The notes under the pieces are model-generated. The model had not been told where the DNA came from. It saw only the letters and a program-made list of their open reading frames with translations, and made no database searches. Below, piece by piece: positions 17,101 through 25,558 of a stretch of DNA of 39,820 nt (positions are counted from its first letter, which is position 1; every line of letters begins with the position of its first letter). Made by a program: the position numbers and the translations under genes. Where the stretch lies: IMG/VR virus record IMGVR_UViG_3300047560_001061, positions 1 through 39,820 of that record, one strand, 5' to 3'. This DNA is from a virus.

Positions 17101-17376
17101 TTACTTGTCTCCCTCATAAAGAGTGATATAGGATTTCAGTGCCAGCCAGGCATCTGCTTCACTCTTTGTTAGCCTATTAATTCCAGGCTTGATATCTGGA
17201 AGGCCTTTTTGAGATACACCCTTAAGTGCAAATACCTCAACATAGCCCTCTGACTTTTTCTTTGGCTTTTCTTCTTTTACTGGCTCAACAACAGTTTCAA
17301 TAGCTGGTTCAGCAATAGCTTCTGGAACAACTACATCTTCTGCTACAGCCTCTGGCTCAACAATCTGGTCTTCCAT
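17101..17376 (-). CDS. Small acidic protein with a short C-terminal domain, paralogue of its upstream neighbour
   Basis: 91 residues. The N-terminal ~40 residues are acidic and Val/Ala/Pro/Glu-rich. The C-terminal ~45 residues contain an IKPGINRLTKSEADAWLAL motif that resembles LKSGYNIVDKAKADKWLTL in the upstream 141-residue protein. The two thus look like paralogues with disordered N-terminal tails. They lie between capsid and connector genes, where decoration, head-fibre or minor capsid proteins are common. Function unknown; a capsid accessory role is inferred from place and probable co-transcription. AGGT precedes ATG 17376 by about 8 bases. Confidence 0.7.
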   Translation of the reverse strand: MEDQIVEPEAVAEDVVVPEAIAEPAIETVVEPVKEEKPKKKSEGYVEVFALKGVSQKGLPDIKPGINRLTKSEADAWLALKSYITLYEGDK

Positions 17377-17378
17377 AA

Positions 17379-17804
17379 TTACTTACCTGAACCAAAAGCA
17401 GCAGCTACCTCTTCTGGAGTAGCAACTCTAACTCCAGCAAGTGTAAGCCACTTATCAGCCTTTGCCTTATCTACAATGTTGTAGCCACTCTTTAGTGCTC
17501 CACCGTTCTCTGCCCAGTGATAATTCTTTTTTGAGTAAAGAGCTACAGTTTCATCCTTTGCAGGTAGTGCAGCTGGTGCTACAACTTCTACCTTCTTCTT
17601 ATTCTTTACTACAGTGCTACCAATAGCTCCACCTTTAACTACCCCCAGGCCTTTGCCTTCGGTTTCTTCTGCAGCTGGTGCTGGAACTTCTTTTACTTCT
17701 TCTACTGCTGGAGCTGGAGCAGCCTCAACTGCTTCTACCTTCTCTTCTGCAGGAGTTTCGACTACAGCATTCTCTGCTACGTCTACCTTTTCAGTTTCTG
17801 ACAT
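17379..17804 (-). CDS. Acidic Ala/Pro/Glu-rich protein with short C-terminal domain; possible capsid accessory protein
   Basis: 141 residues. Residues 1-80 are low-complexity (runs such as AEEKVEAVEAAPAPAVEEVK) and probably disordered. The C-terminal ~60 residues carry a compact domain (VALYSKKNYHW, GYNIVDKAKADKWLTLAGV) shared with the 91-residue neighbour. ATG 17804 follows AAAGGAG and an extended -10 promoter, just beyond the capsid terminator, so this gene starts the connector transcription unit. Decoration or head-fibre function is plausible by place, but no named family was recognised. Confidence 0.72.
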   Translation of the reverse strand: MSETEKVDVAENAVVETPAEEKVEAVEAAPAPAVEEVKEVPAPAAEETEGKGLGVVKGGAIGSTVVKNKKKVEVVAPAALPAKDETVALYSKKNYHWAENGGALKSGYNIVDKAKADKWLTLAGVRVATPEEVAAAFGSGK

Positions 17805-17830
17805 AAAATCATCTCCTTTTCAATATTTTA

Positions 17831-17839
17831 ATTATATCA
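17831..17839 (-). promoter_or_regulatory. Extended -10 promoter starting the connector unit
   Basis: The minus strand reads TGATATAAT directly after the capsid terminator. The predicted start near 17824 leaves a short leader with an AAAGGAG Shine-Dalgarno for the 141-residue gene. Confidence 0.65.
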
Positions 17840-17844
17840 TTAAT

Positions 17845-17880
17845 TAAAAGAAAAGAGAGGCAGGATCTCTCCTGCCCCTC
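17845..17880 (-). terminator. Rho-independent terminator after the major capsid gene
   Basis: The minus strand forms an 11-base-pair GC-rich stem with one mismatch (17870-17880 with 17855-17865) and a 4-base loop, followed by TTTTCTTTT. It sits about 30 bases after the capsid stop codon. Confidence 0.88.
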
Positions 17881-17909
17881 CGTTTCTATATTCAGTTATA
17901 GTTTAGGGA

Positions 17910-18998
17910 TTAGCCCTTGGTTGCGAATGCAACAGCGTCTTGCTCTTCCCAGTTAATTCCGAAGCGGACGAATACGGTGTATTCAATTGTGTCCTTCTTT
18001 GGAACGTAGAAGCGGTTGACGGTGATGTCACGCTGGAATCCCCAAATACGGTTAGCAGGGAATGTAAGATCTACATAGTCTGCAGGGTAGTAAGGGACCT
18101 CAAGAACAGGAACACCTAGAACACGAGTCTGTCGTGCTCCACCGAAGGTCTGGTCTAGACCTGCGAAGTAGTCACCACGTGCACCTTCGGTTGAACCGAT
18201 GGCGTTGAACGAGGTTCCGTTGTTCTTAACGATATTTGCAAAGGTGTCAGTTCCAGCATAGAACTTAAGACCTGACTGCAGAGCACGGTAGCGTCTTGGC
18301 ATAGCCAAGATTAGCTTCTGTAGATCCTCAGTGGTCCAATCAGCACCATTTGAAACAACTGCCTGGTGTGCGAAGTCGTCATTCTTGGTGTGCTGAACGA
18401 AACCGTTCATAATACCAAGGAATGCGTCTCCTGACTGTGCAGTGTCACCATTGATAGCTAGGTCTTCGATGTCATTACCGAAAGCGGTGGTCATCAAGCG
18501 AACCAAGTGGTCCTCAAGAGCACCTCCTTCGATATTGTCCTCTAGGGCCTCAGCCGAGACTTCCCAGTCAAGGCGTAGCTTCTTTGTAGTAAGCTCCACC
18601 TTTGAGAATGTCGCTCCAGCATTTGTGAAGCTTGCATCTCCCTGGTTAGCAGCACGTACTACACGCTCACCAACGTTAACCTTCTCAAGCTCCATTGTGT
18701 TAGCTCTCATAGTTACACGGCGACCGTCATTTGCAAGTGTGGTTGCATCCCAAACATAGTCAATAAAACGACGAGCTTGCTCTGGACGCAGGATACCAGC
18801 ACCTGGGTAATTAGGGTTGGCAGTGTTCGATGGATTTACAGCGTTAGGACCGCTTGTAAGACCAAAGTTTGCGTCAGCTGTGTTACCTAGGTAAGCAAAG
18901 CCTGGATCAGTTACACCACCAATACCACCAGCTGCGAAACCACCCTCTGCGTTTGGGTAGGTTGCACCTGGATTATTCTTTAGAATTTCTTCCGACAT
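17910..18998 (-). CDS. Major capsid protein (HK97-fold type)
   Basis: 362 residues from ATG 18998. An ATG 15 bases upstream overlaps a GGAGGTG Shine-Dalgarno, so the inner ATG is preferred. The order portal, protease, capsid supports the call, as does the sequence. It has an N-terminal flexible Gly/Asn/Pro region, a long central domain with LDWEVSAEALEDNIEGGALE and AFGNDIEDLAINGD (helix spine and P-domain type features) and a beta-rich C-terminus (FQRDITVNRFYVPKKDTIEY, RFGINWEEQDAVAFATKG). Such C-terminal hyper-regular strands are typical of Phage_capsid-family proteins. A terminator follows, and codons are cleaner and more GC-rich than in neighbours, as expected for a highly translated gene. 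Confidence 0.93.
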   Translation of the reverse strand: MSEEILKNNPGATYPNAEGGFAAGGIGGVTDPGFAYLGNTADANFGLTSGPNAVNPSNTANPNYPGAGILRPEQARRFIDYVWDATTLANDGRRVTMRANTMELEKVNVGERVVRAANQGDASFTNAGATFSKVELTTKKLRLDWEVSAEALEDNIEGGALEDHLVRLMTTAFGNDIEDLAINGDTAQSGDAFLGIMNGFVQHTKNDDFAHQAVVSNGADWTTEDLQKLILAMPRRYRALQSGLKFYAGTDTFANIVKNNGTSFNAIGSTEGARGDYFAGLDQTFGGARQTRVLGVPVLEVPYYPADYVDLTFPANRIWGFQRDITVNRFYVPKKDTIEYTVFVRFGINWEEQDAVAFATKG

Positions 18999-19034
18999 AT
19001 CTTTCACCTCCATGAATTTTTGTTTTTTGTTTAT

Positions 19035-19556
19035 CTAAAATAGATCGGATGATTTGAGGAAACTTCCGCCCCATATTGATTTTTCAACCATTGCTGGTTC
19101 CTGAACGATCTCGCCCAGATCGCCAGATTTGCGGAAAGCGGTATCTGCTTCTACTGCATCAATTCGCTTTCCAAGATTTCCGAAGCCTGATTCTGCATCA
19201 GCAATTTTCGCTGAAACATTACCAATTGACTTCTGTAGTTCAGCAATCTCGGCAGCTTGTGCCTTGACCACCTCAAGAATATCGCTAAAGGCCGATGAAA
19301 TACTAGTCTTCAGATCAGCAATTGCCTCATCTGACTTAGATACCTTTTCCTTGTCTTCCTCTTGTGAAGATTCGGTTGCATCCTCTTCGCCCTCTGCTGC
19401 CTCTTCATCAGTTGGCTTAGTATCTGCCTTTGCAACTTCCTCAACCTCAACGGCTGGGGTTGCAATCTCAGCATCTGCCTCTGGAGCGACTTCTGCAACA
19501 ACAACTTCAGCTGCATCATCTGCAACTGGAGCATTAACAATTTCGTTGTCTGCCAT
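19035..19556 (-). CDS. Nested in-frame capsid scaffold protein (internal start)
   Basis: 173 residues in the same frame as the protease gene, starting at ATG 19556 (residue 254 of the long product). On the minus strand the ATG is preceded by CAGGAGGATAAT, a near-perfect Shine-Dalgarno (19561-19567) at good spacing. Such a sequence would be unlikely in mid-gene unless used. The product would hold only the acidic disordered arm and the coiled-coil part that ends in an aromatic/hydrophobic tail (SIWGGSFLKSSDLF). Overlapping protease/scaffold genes with a nested scaffold are known in lambda (C/Nu3). The protein is inferred from the start signal. Confidence 0.65.
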   Translation of the reverse strand: MADNEIVNAPVADDAAEVVVAEVAPEADAEIATPAVEVEEVAKADTKPTDEEAAEGEEDATESSQEEDKEKVSKSDEAIADLKTSISSAFSDILEVVKAQAAEIAELQKSIGNVSAKIADAESGFGNLGKRIDAVEADTAFRKSGDLGEIVQEPAMVEKSIWGGSFLKSSDLF

Positions 19557-20315
19557 ATTATCCTCCTGTAGATTCTTAGCAATTGAAATGCCTTTAGCAC
19601 TGTCAACTAAGAATTTGATCATATCTGTTTTTTCGCTGTCATTTTTCTCAACGAAACCTATGTTCTGCATTGGGATTCCAGATACTGGACTTACTGCTAC
19701 CTCTTCTTCAGAGATGGTTACGATACCGTTCTCTTTATCCCAAAATACATTTTCAATCATAACATCTGATGAAGTTCCGCTAACTACGGTGTCTCCATTC
19801 TGATTTTTCTGAATTGCCAAAATGTTTGCAAACTGATTTGCTGGATTGTCTACTAGAGACAACTCAGTTAAATCATAATCTTTAATTATACGCACTGGAG
19901 AGTCAATGCTCTCGTCATATGCATTCTCGTAGTCGTTCATTCTACCACCAATTGAAAAGCCTGAGTAGGTTCCATCTAGAACCTTCTCCCAGCAATCCTG
20001 AGCACCCTTCGATACATAAGCTGAAACATATACTCCTGAATAGAACTTCTTTGTTTCTGGGTCGAAGTATTTGTCCTCTTTAAATGATACCATTTTTCCA
20101 ACAGCAATGTCTTTGTGCATTTCACGGATGTTTCCACGGAATGCCTGGAAAGCCTTTAGGCTTGCTTCTGTAGTTACGATATCTGCCTGTCTATCAATAT
20201 TGTCAAGAGTAGCAAAGCCCGAAACAATTCTACGCTCTGCATCTACTTTACTGAATGGCATCGATAGGCGAACATTTTCACCCTCTGTATCCCAATGTGC
20301 TTTTTGAATAGTCAT
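19035..20315 (-). CDS. Prohead serine protease fused to a scaffold-like C-terminus
   Basis: 426 residues. Residues 1-175 are an HK97-type (S78) prohead protease with IVSGFATLDNIDRQADIV, GNIREMHK (His67 likely catalytic), YSGFSIGGR (Ser121 likely nucleophile) and LTELSLVDNPANQ. It would cleave scaffold and capsid parts during head maturation. Residues ~254-426 are Ala/Glu/Asp-rich, then coiled coil (ISSAFSDILEVVKAQAAEI, AELQKSIGNVSAKIADAES), typical of a scaffolding protein. An internal ATG with its own strong Shine-Dalgarno lies at the junction (see nested entry). The start at 20315 is placed by a TATAAT element 8 bases upstream with no Shine-Dalgarno. Confidence 0.93.
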   Translation of the reverse strand: MTIQKAHWDTEGENVRLSMPFSKVDAERRIVSGFATLDNIDRQADIVTTEASLKAFQAFRGNIREMHKDIAVGKMVSFKEDKYFDPETKKFYSGVYVSAYVSKGAQDCWEKVLDGTYSGFSIGGRMNDYENAYDESIDSPVRIIKDYDLTELSLVDNPANQFANILAIQKNQNGDTVVSGTSSDVMIENVFWDKENGIVTISEEEVAVSPVSGIPMQNIGFVEKNDSEKTDMIKFLVDSAKGISIAKNLQEDNMADNEIVNAPVADDAAEVVVAEVAPEADAEIATPAVEVEEVAKADTKPTDEEAAEGEEDATESSQEEDKEKVSKSDEAIADLKTSISSAFSDILEVVKAQAAEIAELQKSIGNVSAKIADAESGFGNLGKRIDAVEADTAFRKSGDLGEIVQEPAMVEKSIWGGSFLKSSDLF

Positions 20316-20323
20316 ACTACTAT

Positions 20324-20355
20324 ATTATAGACCCTTTTTATATAATTGTTACAAT
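20324..20355 (-). promoter_or_regulatory. Promoter ahead of the protease gene, with a small palindrome
   Basis: The minus strand carries TATAAT (20324-20329) 8 bases before ATG 20315, so the mRNA is nearly leaderless. Upstream, ATTGTTACAAT (20345-20355) is an 11-base palindrome that could be an operator or part of a weak -35; its role is unknown. Confidence 0.5.
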
Positions 20356-20366
20356 AACATTATACA

Positions 20367-21971
20367 CTATTCTGATCTACTTCCCTCTCCTTTTGCATTC
20401 CTACCAGAGGCTGTTGCAGTATTATCTGCTTGAGCCTGTTGTCTCTGTGCATCACGAGTTCTATTCTGTGCATTATTTGCATTTGCATCGGCAGACTGAC
20501 GTGCTGTTGGAAGAACAATCTTATCTCCATCTTCACGTTCTGGTAGGTTGAGAACTTCACGAGCTTCATTAGGAACCATGATTTGATTCTTAACATAGTT
20601 AGTGAGAATCTGCGACTGTGCAAGTTCATCAGTAAGGGTTAGTTCGTTAAACTTAAGTTCTACGATATCTGTTTTCTCACGAATAATTTTATTAAGAACT
20701 TTTTCAATGTTTCTCTGTGCTGGTCTTGCTACCTGCTCTTTAAAGGTACGGTCCTGTGCTAGAGATGCTGCAATAGCTGAAGAGTCTCCACCACCAAGTT
20801 TTGAAAGTGGAACCTGGTGAGCAACAAGAATGTCGTCACGGTTCTGCTTACGATAAACAGAGAATGAACCTTCCTGAACCCCATTCTCAATTGGCTCCAT
20901 CTTAAATTCAACCTTGTTAGTCTCAGAATCTCCTGGAAGAGGGATATATAGAGTTCTGTGGCTCTGCCCCTTTAGTCCAGTCTGAAGGAATCTAAATAGC
21001 TTGTCTTCTGATTCGGCAGATAGCTGTGCACCCTTAAGGGTTACAATGTAGCGAGGAACTGCCTTGTTCTGGAAATAGTCAATGTTGTATTGTGATGCAA
21101 GGGCATCTCCTAGAAGTGATGGCATTGCTGCGATTACATCTGGAACTCCATAGAAGGTATTCAGTGGTGAGTATTCCTTCAGGTGGATAATCTCATTAGG
21201 ACGCTTGTCGTCAGTAATTGGGTTATTGTTAGATGCCCCGAAATTACGGAAGTATGTAACCTTGTTTCCAATAACCTGGACAAATCCATCATGTAGACGG
21301 CGAACACGGATAGTGGTAGCAGGAATGTGTCCTACATATCCAATATCTCCAGTTACAGTTCTACCAATTTCAATATATCCATTACCAGTTGAGTGCAGGT
21401 CCGTAATGACCTTTTCCATGATAAGAGTAAAGCTTTCGTCCTGGTTCAGGCTTTCTAGCCAATCTCTTAGCTGGATCTTTAATCTTTCAATTCTATTTCT
21501 GGCACGAGATACTGCTGTAGCATCCTGCTGTGCCTCAAGCTTCATAGTTGTTTTGTCTGAAATAACGAAATCATATCCAAGTCCAACAATGTTTTCAACC
21601 TTAGCATCGATAGCTGCGTGGTTAGCGAATGAGGTATCATAATAGTTTGCAAGTTCATATAGGTCATATGGAGGGGTAATCACATCAAATAGACCGTATG
21701 CATTACGATATACCATTCCTGGATTAATAGCTTTTGACTGTGCCCCAGTTCCAGACTGCACAGCAAGTGCTGAGTCCATGTATTGTCCTGTTGCCTGAAC
21801 CTTAGTAAGGTTTCTGGCAGTTCTACGTTTAAAGTTTAAGTCTAGACCATTGTAGTCCTTGATCTCGTCCCAATTCTTTTTGAATGGGTCAGAGTCCTTA
21901 AACGGATTCTCTATTTCAATCTCATTGTCCCACTTTACTGGGATAGCAATTTTGGTAATCTCATTACTCAT
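20367..21971 (-). CDS. Portal protein
   Basis: 534 residues from ATG 21971. A start 18 bases upstream lacks a ribosome site, whereas GCAGGTG precedes the chosen one. The portal forms the dodecameric DNA channel at one capsid vertex. Typical features: LYELANYYDTSFANHAAIDA near the N-terminus, GNGYIEIGRTVTGDIGYVGH, IIHLKEYSPLNTFYGVPDVI, and the C-terminal stem/crown region QVPLSKLGGGDSSAIAASLA followed by helical RTFKEQVARPAQRNIEKVLN. A Gln/Ala/Asn-rich tail ends the protein. Its first codons overlap the stop of the small upstream gene (ATGAGTAA), implying coupled translation. No terminase gene lies next to it. Confidence 0.95.
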   Translation of the reverse strand: MSNEITKIAIPVKWDNEIEIENPFKDSDPFKKNWDEIKDYNGLDLNFKRRTARNLTKVQATGQYMDSALAVQSGTGAQSKAINPGMVYRNAYGLFDVITPPYDLYELANYYDTSFANHAAIDAKVENIVGLGYDFVISDKTTMKLEAQQDATAVSRARNRIERLKIQLRDWLESLNQDESFTLIMEKVITDLHSTGNGYIEIGRTVTGDIGYVGHIPATTIRVRRLHDGFVQVIGNKVTYFRNFGASNNNPITDDKRPNEIIHLKEYSPLNTFYGVPDVIAAMPSLLGDALASQYNIDYFQNKAVPRYIVTLKGAQLSAESEDKLFRFLQTGLKGQSHRTLYIPLPGDSETNKVEFKMEPIENGVQEGSFSVYRKQNRDDILVAHQVPLSKLGGGDSSAIAASLAQDRTFKEQVARPAQRNIEKVLNKIIREKTDIVELKFNELTLTDELAQSQILTNYVKNQIMVPNEAREVLNLPEREDGDKIVLPTARQSADANANNAQNRTRDAQRQQAQADNTATASGRNAKGEGSRSE

Positions 21972-22353
21972 CGAATGCACCTGCTCCATATGTGTCTAGA
22001 GTTTTCTTAGCAGCAATAAGTGCTCCTAGGTCATTTTCTGATGGGATTAGTCCCTGAGCCATTCTGTCTACCTGCTCAGAATATTCTTCATCGGTAATTT
22101 TTCTTACTCCTGGGAAAAACTCTGCAGAACCCTCTGCTTGACCAAAATACGCAGCAGCTTGAGTAAGTTCTGTGATCTTGGCTTGATCACCCTTCATTGA
22201 TTCGATACTAAGAGCATTGCCTTCACCATCGGTAAAGTATTTTCCAGTTGGAAGTTTCCAAACATAGATGCCAGCGTTAGTGTACGACTCATTAATTACT
22301 TGAACCTTGGTCTTGCCAATTTGACCAGGAAATCTCATTTGTGGTTGTTTCAT
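21964..22353 (-). CDS. Conserved-looking protein of unknown function upstream of portal
   Basis: 129 residues from ATG 22353; a GTG two codons earlier is possible. The sequence has a short beta start (KTKVQVINESYTNAGIYVWK, LPTGKYFTDGEGNALSIE), a helical middle (AKITELTQAAAYFGQAEGSA) and a helical acidic end. No signal peptide or membrane segment. It is probably made from a leaderless message: TGGTATACT ends 7 bases before the ATG. It overlaps the portal start by 8 bases, so it is likely translated with the portal. A role in portal assembly or packaging is possible from position only. Confidence 0.75.
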   Translation of the reverse strand: MKQPQMRFPGQIGKTKVQVINESYTNAGIYVWKLPTGKYFTDGEGNALSIESMKGDQAKITELTQAAAYFGQAEGSAEFFPGVRKITDEEYSEQVDRMAQGLIPSENDLGALIAAKKTLDTYGAGAFDE

Positions 22354-22360
22354 AACCACA

Positions 22361-22369
22361 AGTATACCA
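22361..22369 (-). promoter_or_regulatory. Extended -10 promoter ahead of the portal unit, leaderless type
   Basis: The minus strand reads TGGTATACT, then 7 bases, then ATG 22353. It lies directly after the stop of the LamG-like gene and would drive the portal operon. No -35 consensus is visible. Confidence 0.6.
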
Positions 22370-22371
22370 CA

Positions 22372-25300
22372 CTATACAGGTTTAATATTTTCAGATAACC
22401 ACAATACATTCTTATACAGAGATGAGGTTGCATAATTAATCGATATATCTGATTTTTCTGGGTTAGATGCCACCACAATCCTATTAGTTCCTTGGTATAG
22501 ATCATATAAATATTCTGGTGTTACTGTGTATACTGCTGGAACTTCATCCAGATAAGTATCTTGCCAGTTTACACTTATATCAAGAATATCCTGCCATGTG
22601 TGTGACTCTAGGACCTGTTCCCAGGTTTTTCCAACAATTCTACTGAATAGGTCATCTTTCGGAATCTTTAGATATAGAATATTGTTAAATACTCCTGGAC
22701 CAATAATGTCTAGGCTATATCCTTGTCCAGACATGTTTAATGGTGTTGGGAATAGTATTCCAATAACAGACCACTCTAGAGTTTCTATGTTTATGTTTCC
22801 AGTTGTTACGTGACCATTTATAGTAAATGTTATATGCTCTGTTATATCTGTCTCTACCCCATCGGCTATGTTAACGCATACAAGTCTAACCATTCTATTC
22901 GATACTCTTAAAGCCTTTATTCTCAAATGGTTCATTGGTATGGTTGTTGAATATCCACTAGGAATATAAGAGGTTTGGCTATAAATATCAAATAGTGGAT
23001 ACCAATATGCATTGTAATTAGAGTCATATCCGAATCCCAATGTGACGAATCTTTCAAATGTTGAGTCTATAGGCTTATAGTACATTTGCAAAGACTGAAT
23101 GTAAAAGTCATTTGAATTATTTGCATTAATAGGAATTCTGATTCCTGTGTCACATGCCCCATCAAAATTAGTATAAGGCTGCTGCCCCAATAGAGATATT
23201 CCAGATATGTCTGTTAGATAGTTATACGGTGATGACCCCATGCTTACTGAGTAGTAATTCTTTTTCCCTGATGGACCAAATGGATATGCAGCTATTCCAA
23301 ACTTAGACCCAATTGGATGTGCGATGTCATTAATTCTTGATGATACTTGAATCTTTTTTACAGATGGATTTTCTGACAAGATTCCTTTTGATTGTAATGA
23401 TACTATGATATTTACATACTGGTTTATAAATTCAGCATCTGATGGGTCTTTGCTAGAAGCTAAAATTGTTCCATCTGAAATACCAGAATAAGCCATAAAA
23501 ATTTGTGACAAATCATTTTCTGCGACATCTGCAATTGATGCGTATGTTCTATAGGATGAGTTAGAATACGTATTCTCATCTACAAAAGTATTTACCTGAA
23601 TAAAGTCTAGGGCTTTTACCTCATCTACCGTTGAAGATAGTCTTGAGAATGGAATATTTTGAAGCCAATATCCACACAAAGATATATCTGGATAATAGTA
23701 TGAACCAACGTGATTAAATACTAAAGAATAGGTAACCATTTCTGAACAATCACCAATATATCTTCCATCTATAAATCTTGGTTGTGATGTTGCAGCAGGT
23801 AGTGCTTCAGCAATATCAGCGTCTACAAATAAAACTTTAGACACATATCCTGTAAAACTGCTAGCATCCGTATTATCTCCACCAACATATAGGATCCAGT
23901 TGTCAGAGTTGCCATTAAGGAATGAGACTGGGTTATTCTCTTTAATATATGATAGATCTATTCCTAGAAATTGCGATGAGTCAGATCCCATATTTGATCC
24001 ATATAGGCCTCTTGTTGGAGCAAACTCACTGTAAATATATCCATGTGAACTATCTAGGGCTTCTGCTGAATATGAATAAGGAGATGTATCCGATTTCACA
24101 AAATATGTTTTAAAGTAATATCCTGGATATGTTTCGTCTACAGTTTCTGTTTGTATGTGTAATTTTCCAATAAAGTAGTCTTGCGAAGTTTTATCTAATA
24201 GCTTAAATAGAATTTTATCCGAAGTAATCTCCTTATCCATTACTCCATCCATATTTAATTGAAGCATGAAGGAGTGAAGCTTTGACGATTTTATAGGAAG
24301 TCCATTAAATGATATATATTGTTTTGCATACTTATCTGGATCTGACATAAACTCAATACCAGGGAAAAAGTCAAACCCATGATATGTATTATATGCAAGT
24401 GGAACAATGTCTGAGCCTGTCCATGTTTTAGATATGTCATTACCATCATGATCAATGGCATAGAATTCTGGAAGGCTATATTCTGGCAGCTTTAGTTTAT
24501 TATCAGATACTGTTAGGTTTGAGAATGTTCCAGACTGCCAGGTATTTGTTTGTGGAAACTTTACTGTTTTGGCAAAATTAGCAAATGCACCATCAATAGC
24601 GTATGTCTGTCCTCCATGTTTTGCTAGAACAGATTGTGGATATTCTACAGCCTGACCGTATGTGAATCTTTTCTTGGCAACAATATCTGGAACTGAATAG
24701 TTATAGATGGCAATACAGTCTAAATTAATGCTATGCGACATGTTAGCTGAAAAGGCTAGCCAGTCTTGTTCAAGACCATTATTGAATGCTGTCGGTAAGT
24801 CTATCTTTGACATATCAATAACCATGCTAGCCAATACTTCTCCATTGACAATTATGGATGCACTATTTGCTGATATTGAAATATCTACAAGCATTGGTTT
24901 TTGGAATCCCCCAAGAAATGCAGAGCAAGAATTATTTCCAATTTTTAAAACTAGTGATCGATTATATAAGTAAAGCCCATCATCTGAAGCAACTGGTCCA
25001 ATGATTCTAGTTGCATCATAGTATCCATAGTAGTTAATAACTTTAATCCAGAACTCTAGGGTCATATCTGAAAATTTTCCAGACTCATTCAGGAACCCTT
25101 TTCCTGGTAGTAAGATTGATGGCATGTATGGCTGTGTTGGAATATTAGCTGGATACATCTCAGCAACATTTTGTGATCCGTAAACTAGTGGAACACTGTC
25201 GCTACTAACACGAGTATATAGTGTTGAAAGCTCTAAGTCTTCGTGTGCCAAAAGTTCTGTAGAGTGTGCTGTCCAGAAATCTGATGATGAATCTGTTATT

Positions 25301-25530
25301 GAAAATGGAAGATATGCATAATATCCATAATCTGAATCGTTTGCTGATCCATATCTATATGCCCTAGCTTCAGTACCAGTATACAGATAGTGAACATTTG
25401 CGATAGGACTCTGATATGGAAGAGTAAAGCTACCAGACAAATCTTCTGGTAGCTCTTCATCAAGTGCCCAGAGGGCTATAGGATTCTCGCTATAGATTTT
25501 GTCTGCATAGGTATTTGATGAAATTGTCAT
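22372..25530 (-). CDS. Large LamG/concanavalin-like virion protein
   Basis: 1052 residues from the ATG at 25530; an ATG 18 bases upstream is overlapped by the -10 element, so I prefer the inner one. It begins YADKIYSENPIALWALDEEL, a typical start of LamG-like domains in phage structural proteins. A jelly roll with MTLEFWIKVINYYGY and ISANSASIIVNGEVLASM follows (~residues 160-270). More beta-rich repeats fill the rest, and the C-terminus includes GKTWEQVLESHTWQDILDIS. It likely binds a host-surface polysaccharide or protein as part of a fibre or virion decoration. Unusually, it lies immediately before the portal unit rather than in the tail-tip block. Function is inferred. Confidence 0.8.
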   Translation of the reverse strand: MTISSNTYADKIYSENPIALWALDEELPEDLSGSFTLPYQSPIANVHYLYTGTEARAYRYGSANDSDYGYYAYLPFSITDSSSDFWTAHSTELLAHEDLELSTLYTRVSSDSVPLVYGSQNVAEMYPANIPTQPYMPSILLPGKGFLNESGKFSDMTLEFWIKVINYYGYYDATRIIGPVASDDGLYLYNRSLVLKIGNNSCSAFLGGFQKPMLVDISISANSASIIVNGEVLASMVIDMSKIDLPTAFNNGLEQDWLAFSANMSHSINLDCIAIYNYSVPDIVAKKRFTYGQAVEYPQSVLAKHGGQTYAIDGAFANFAKTVKFPQTNTWQSGTFSNLTVSDNKLKLPEYSLPEFYAIDHDGNDISKTWTGSDIVPLAYNTYHGFDFFPGIEFMSDPDKYAKQYISFNGLPIKSSKLHSFMLQLNMDGVMDKEITSDKILFKLLDKTSQDYFIGKLHIQTETVDETYPGYYFKTYFVKSDTSPYSYSAEALDSSHGYIYSEFAPTRGLYGSNMGSDSSQFLGIDLSYIKENNPVSFLNGNSDNWILYVGGDNTDASSFTGYVSKVLFVDADIAEALPAATSQPRFIDGRYIGDCSEMVTYSLVFNHVGSYYYPDISLCGYWLQNIPFSRLSSTVDEVKALDFIQVNTFVDENTYSNSSYRTYASIADVAENDLSQIFMAYSGISDGTILASSKDPSDAEFINQYVNIIVSLQSKGILSENPSVKKIQVSSRINDIAHPIGSKFGIAAYPFGPSGKKNYYSVSMGSSPYNYLTDISGISLLGQQPYTNFDGACDTGIRIPINANNSNDFYIQSLQMYYKPIDSTFERFVTLGFGYDSNYNAYWYPLFDIYSQTSYIPSGYSTTIPMNHLRIKALRVSNRMVRLVCVNIADGVETDITEHITFTINGHVTTGNINIETLEWSVIGILFPTPLNMSGQGYSLDIIGPGVFNNILYLKIPKDDLFSRIVGKTWEQVLESHTWQDILDISVNWQDTYLDEVPAVYTVTPEYLYDLYQGTNRIVVASNPEKSDISINYATSSLYKNVLWLSENIKPV

Positions 25531-25538
25531 GGTAATTA

Positions 25539-25547
25539 ATTTTACCA
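25539..25547 (-). promoter_or_regulatory. Extended -10 promoter for the LamG-like gene
   Basis: The minus strand reads TGGTAAAAT, then 8 bases, then ATG 25530. No Shine-Dalgarno precedes the ATG. The same TGGTAAAAT also precedes the CxxCxxCC gene on the other strand. Confidence 0.5.
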
Positions 25548-25558
25548 TATATCATTAA

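Noticed and set aside
19129-19803. 224-residue plus-strand frame
   Set aside because: Ser/Ala/Thr-rich antisense shadow of the protease/scaffold coding region with no start signals.
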